A stretch of 5,992 nt of DNA from Methanothrix sp. (lineage in GTDB: Archaea; Halobacteriota; Methanosarcinia; Methanotrichales; Methanotrichaceae): assembly GCA_028708055.1 (NCBI GenBank), contig JAQVZT010000170.1, positions 1 through 5,992 of the forward strand, in the 5' to 3' direction. The position numbers were made by a program, and so were the translations under genes. This document shows positions 5,902-5,992 of this stretch, piece by piece. The first letter of the stretch is position 1. Each line of letters starts with the position of its first letter. A model generated the notes under the pieces. It saw only the letters and a program-made list of their open reading frames with translations. It ran no database searches and was not told the DNA's origin.

Positions 5902-5922
5902 GATCAGGTAGGTTTTAAGCCG

Positions 5923-5992
5923 ATGTTTCCCGAACCTTCTGCGTTTTGTCAAGCGATGGCTGGGACAATGCGAAAGAGAGGGATTGGAATCA
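5923..5992 (+). CDS. Possible start of a further gene, or its untranslated leader (cut by window edge)
   Basis: ATG 5923 lies where transcription from the TATA box at 5893-5901 should begin, which would suit a leaderless gene. The frame stays open for 23 codons to the edge (MFPEPSAFCQAMAGTMRKRG and on). I do not recognise the product, and 23 open codons are weak evidence. The alternative, which I find more likely, is untranslated leader: the purine-rich stretch near 5969-5986 resembles the end of the acs leader (about 3606-3632), and CGATGGCT occurs in both leaders (3514-3521 and 5954-5961). Confidence 0.2.
   Translation, partial: MFPEPSAFCQAMAGTMRKRGIGI

Overview
The window looks like chromosomal DNA of an acetate-using methanogen of the Methanothrix (Methanosaeta) type. 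The main reason is a complete AMP-forming acetyl-CoA synthetase (Acs) standing alone behind a long, elaborate promoter and leader region. Methanothrix activates acetate with Acs, whereas Methanosarcina uses acetate kinase and phosphotransacetylase. Archaeal TATA boxes (TTTATAAAT type), an archaeal-type tRNA methylthiotransferase, T-tract terminators and a moderate-GC coding background with AT-rich spacers agree with this. The genus is an inference from gene content; no database comparison was possible.

Layout, all confident genes on the + strand: (1) 1-560, the C-terminal half of anthranilate phosphoribosyltransferase (trpD), cut by the window edge. (2) 561-668, a short spacer with a T-tract. 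(3) 669-1718, an AI-2E/PerM-family membrane protein that overlaps by 4 bases (4) 1715-2989, a radical-SAM tRNA methylthiotransferase; these two probably form one transcription unit. (5) 2990-3650, a 661-base AT-rich spacer holding two related palindrome-rich elements, a possible 40-residue membrane-protein ORF, two TATA boxes and a leader with three overlapping, mutually exclusive GC hairpins. (6) 3651-5636, acs, starting at TTG behind a near-perfect ribosome binding site. (7) 5637-5992, a T-rich terminator, then a second AT-rich region ending in a TATA box with the same 14 bases as the acs TATA region. That suggests another promoter of the same class just before the right edge, perhaps for another acs copy.

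The first three genes are housekeeping (tryptophan synthesis, membrane transport, tRNA modification). acs is the energy-metabolism gene. It turns acetate, CoA and ATP into acetyl-CoA for cleavage by CO dehydrogenase/acetyl-CoA synthase, and it is the only gene here with visibly complex control sequences. The most interesting material is therefore non-coding: the acs upstream region, its structured leader, and the partial copy of its promoter words downstream. I see no mobile element, CRISPR array, rRNA or tRNA gene.
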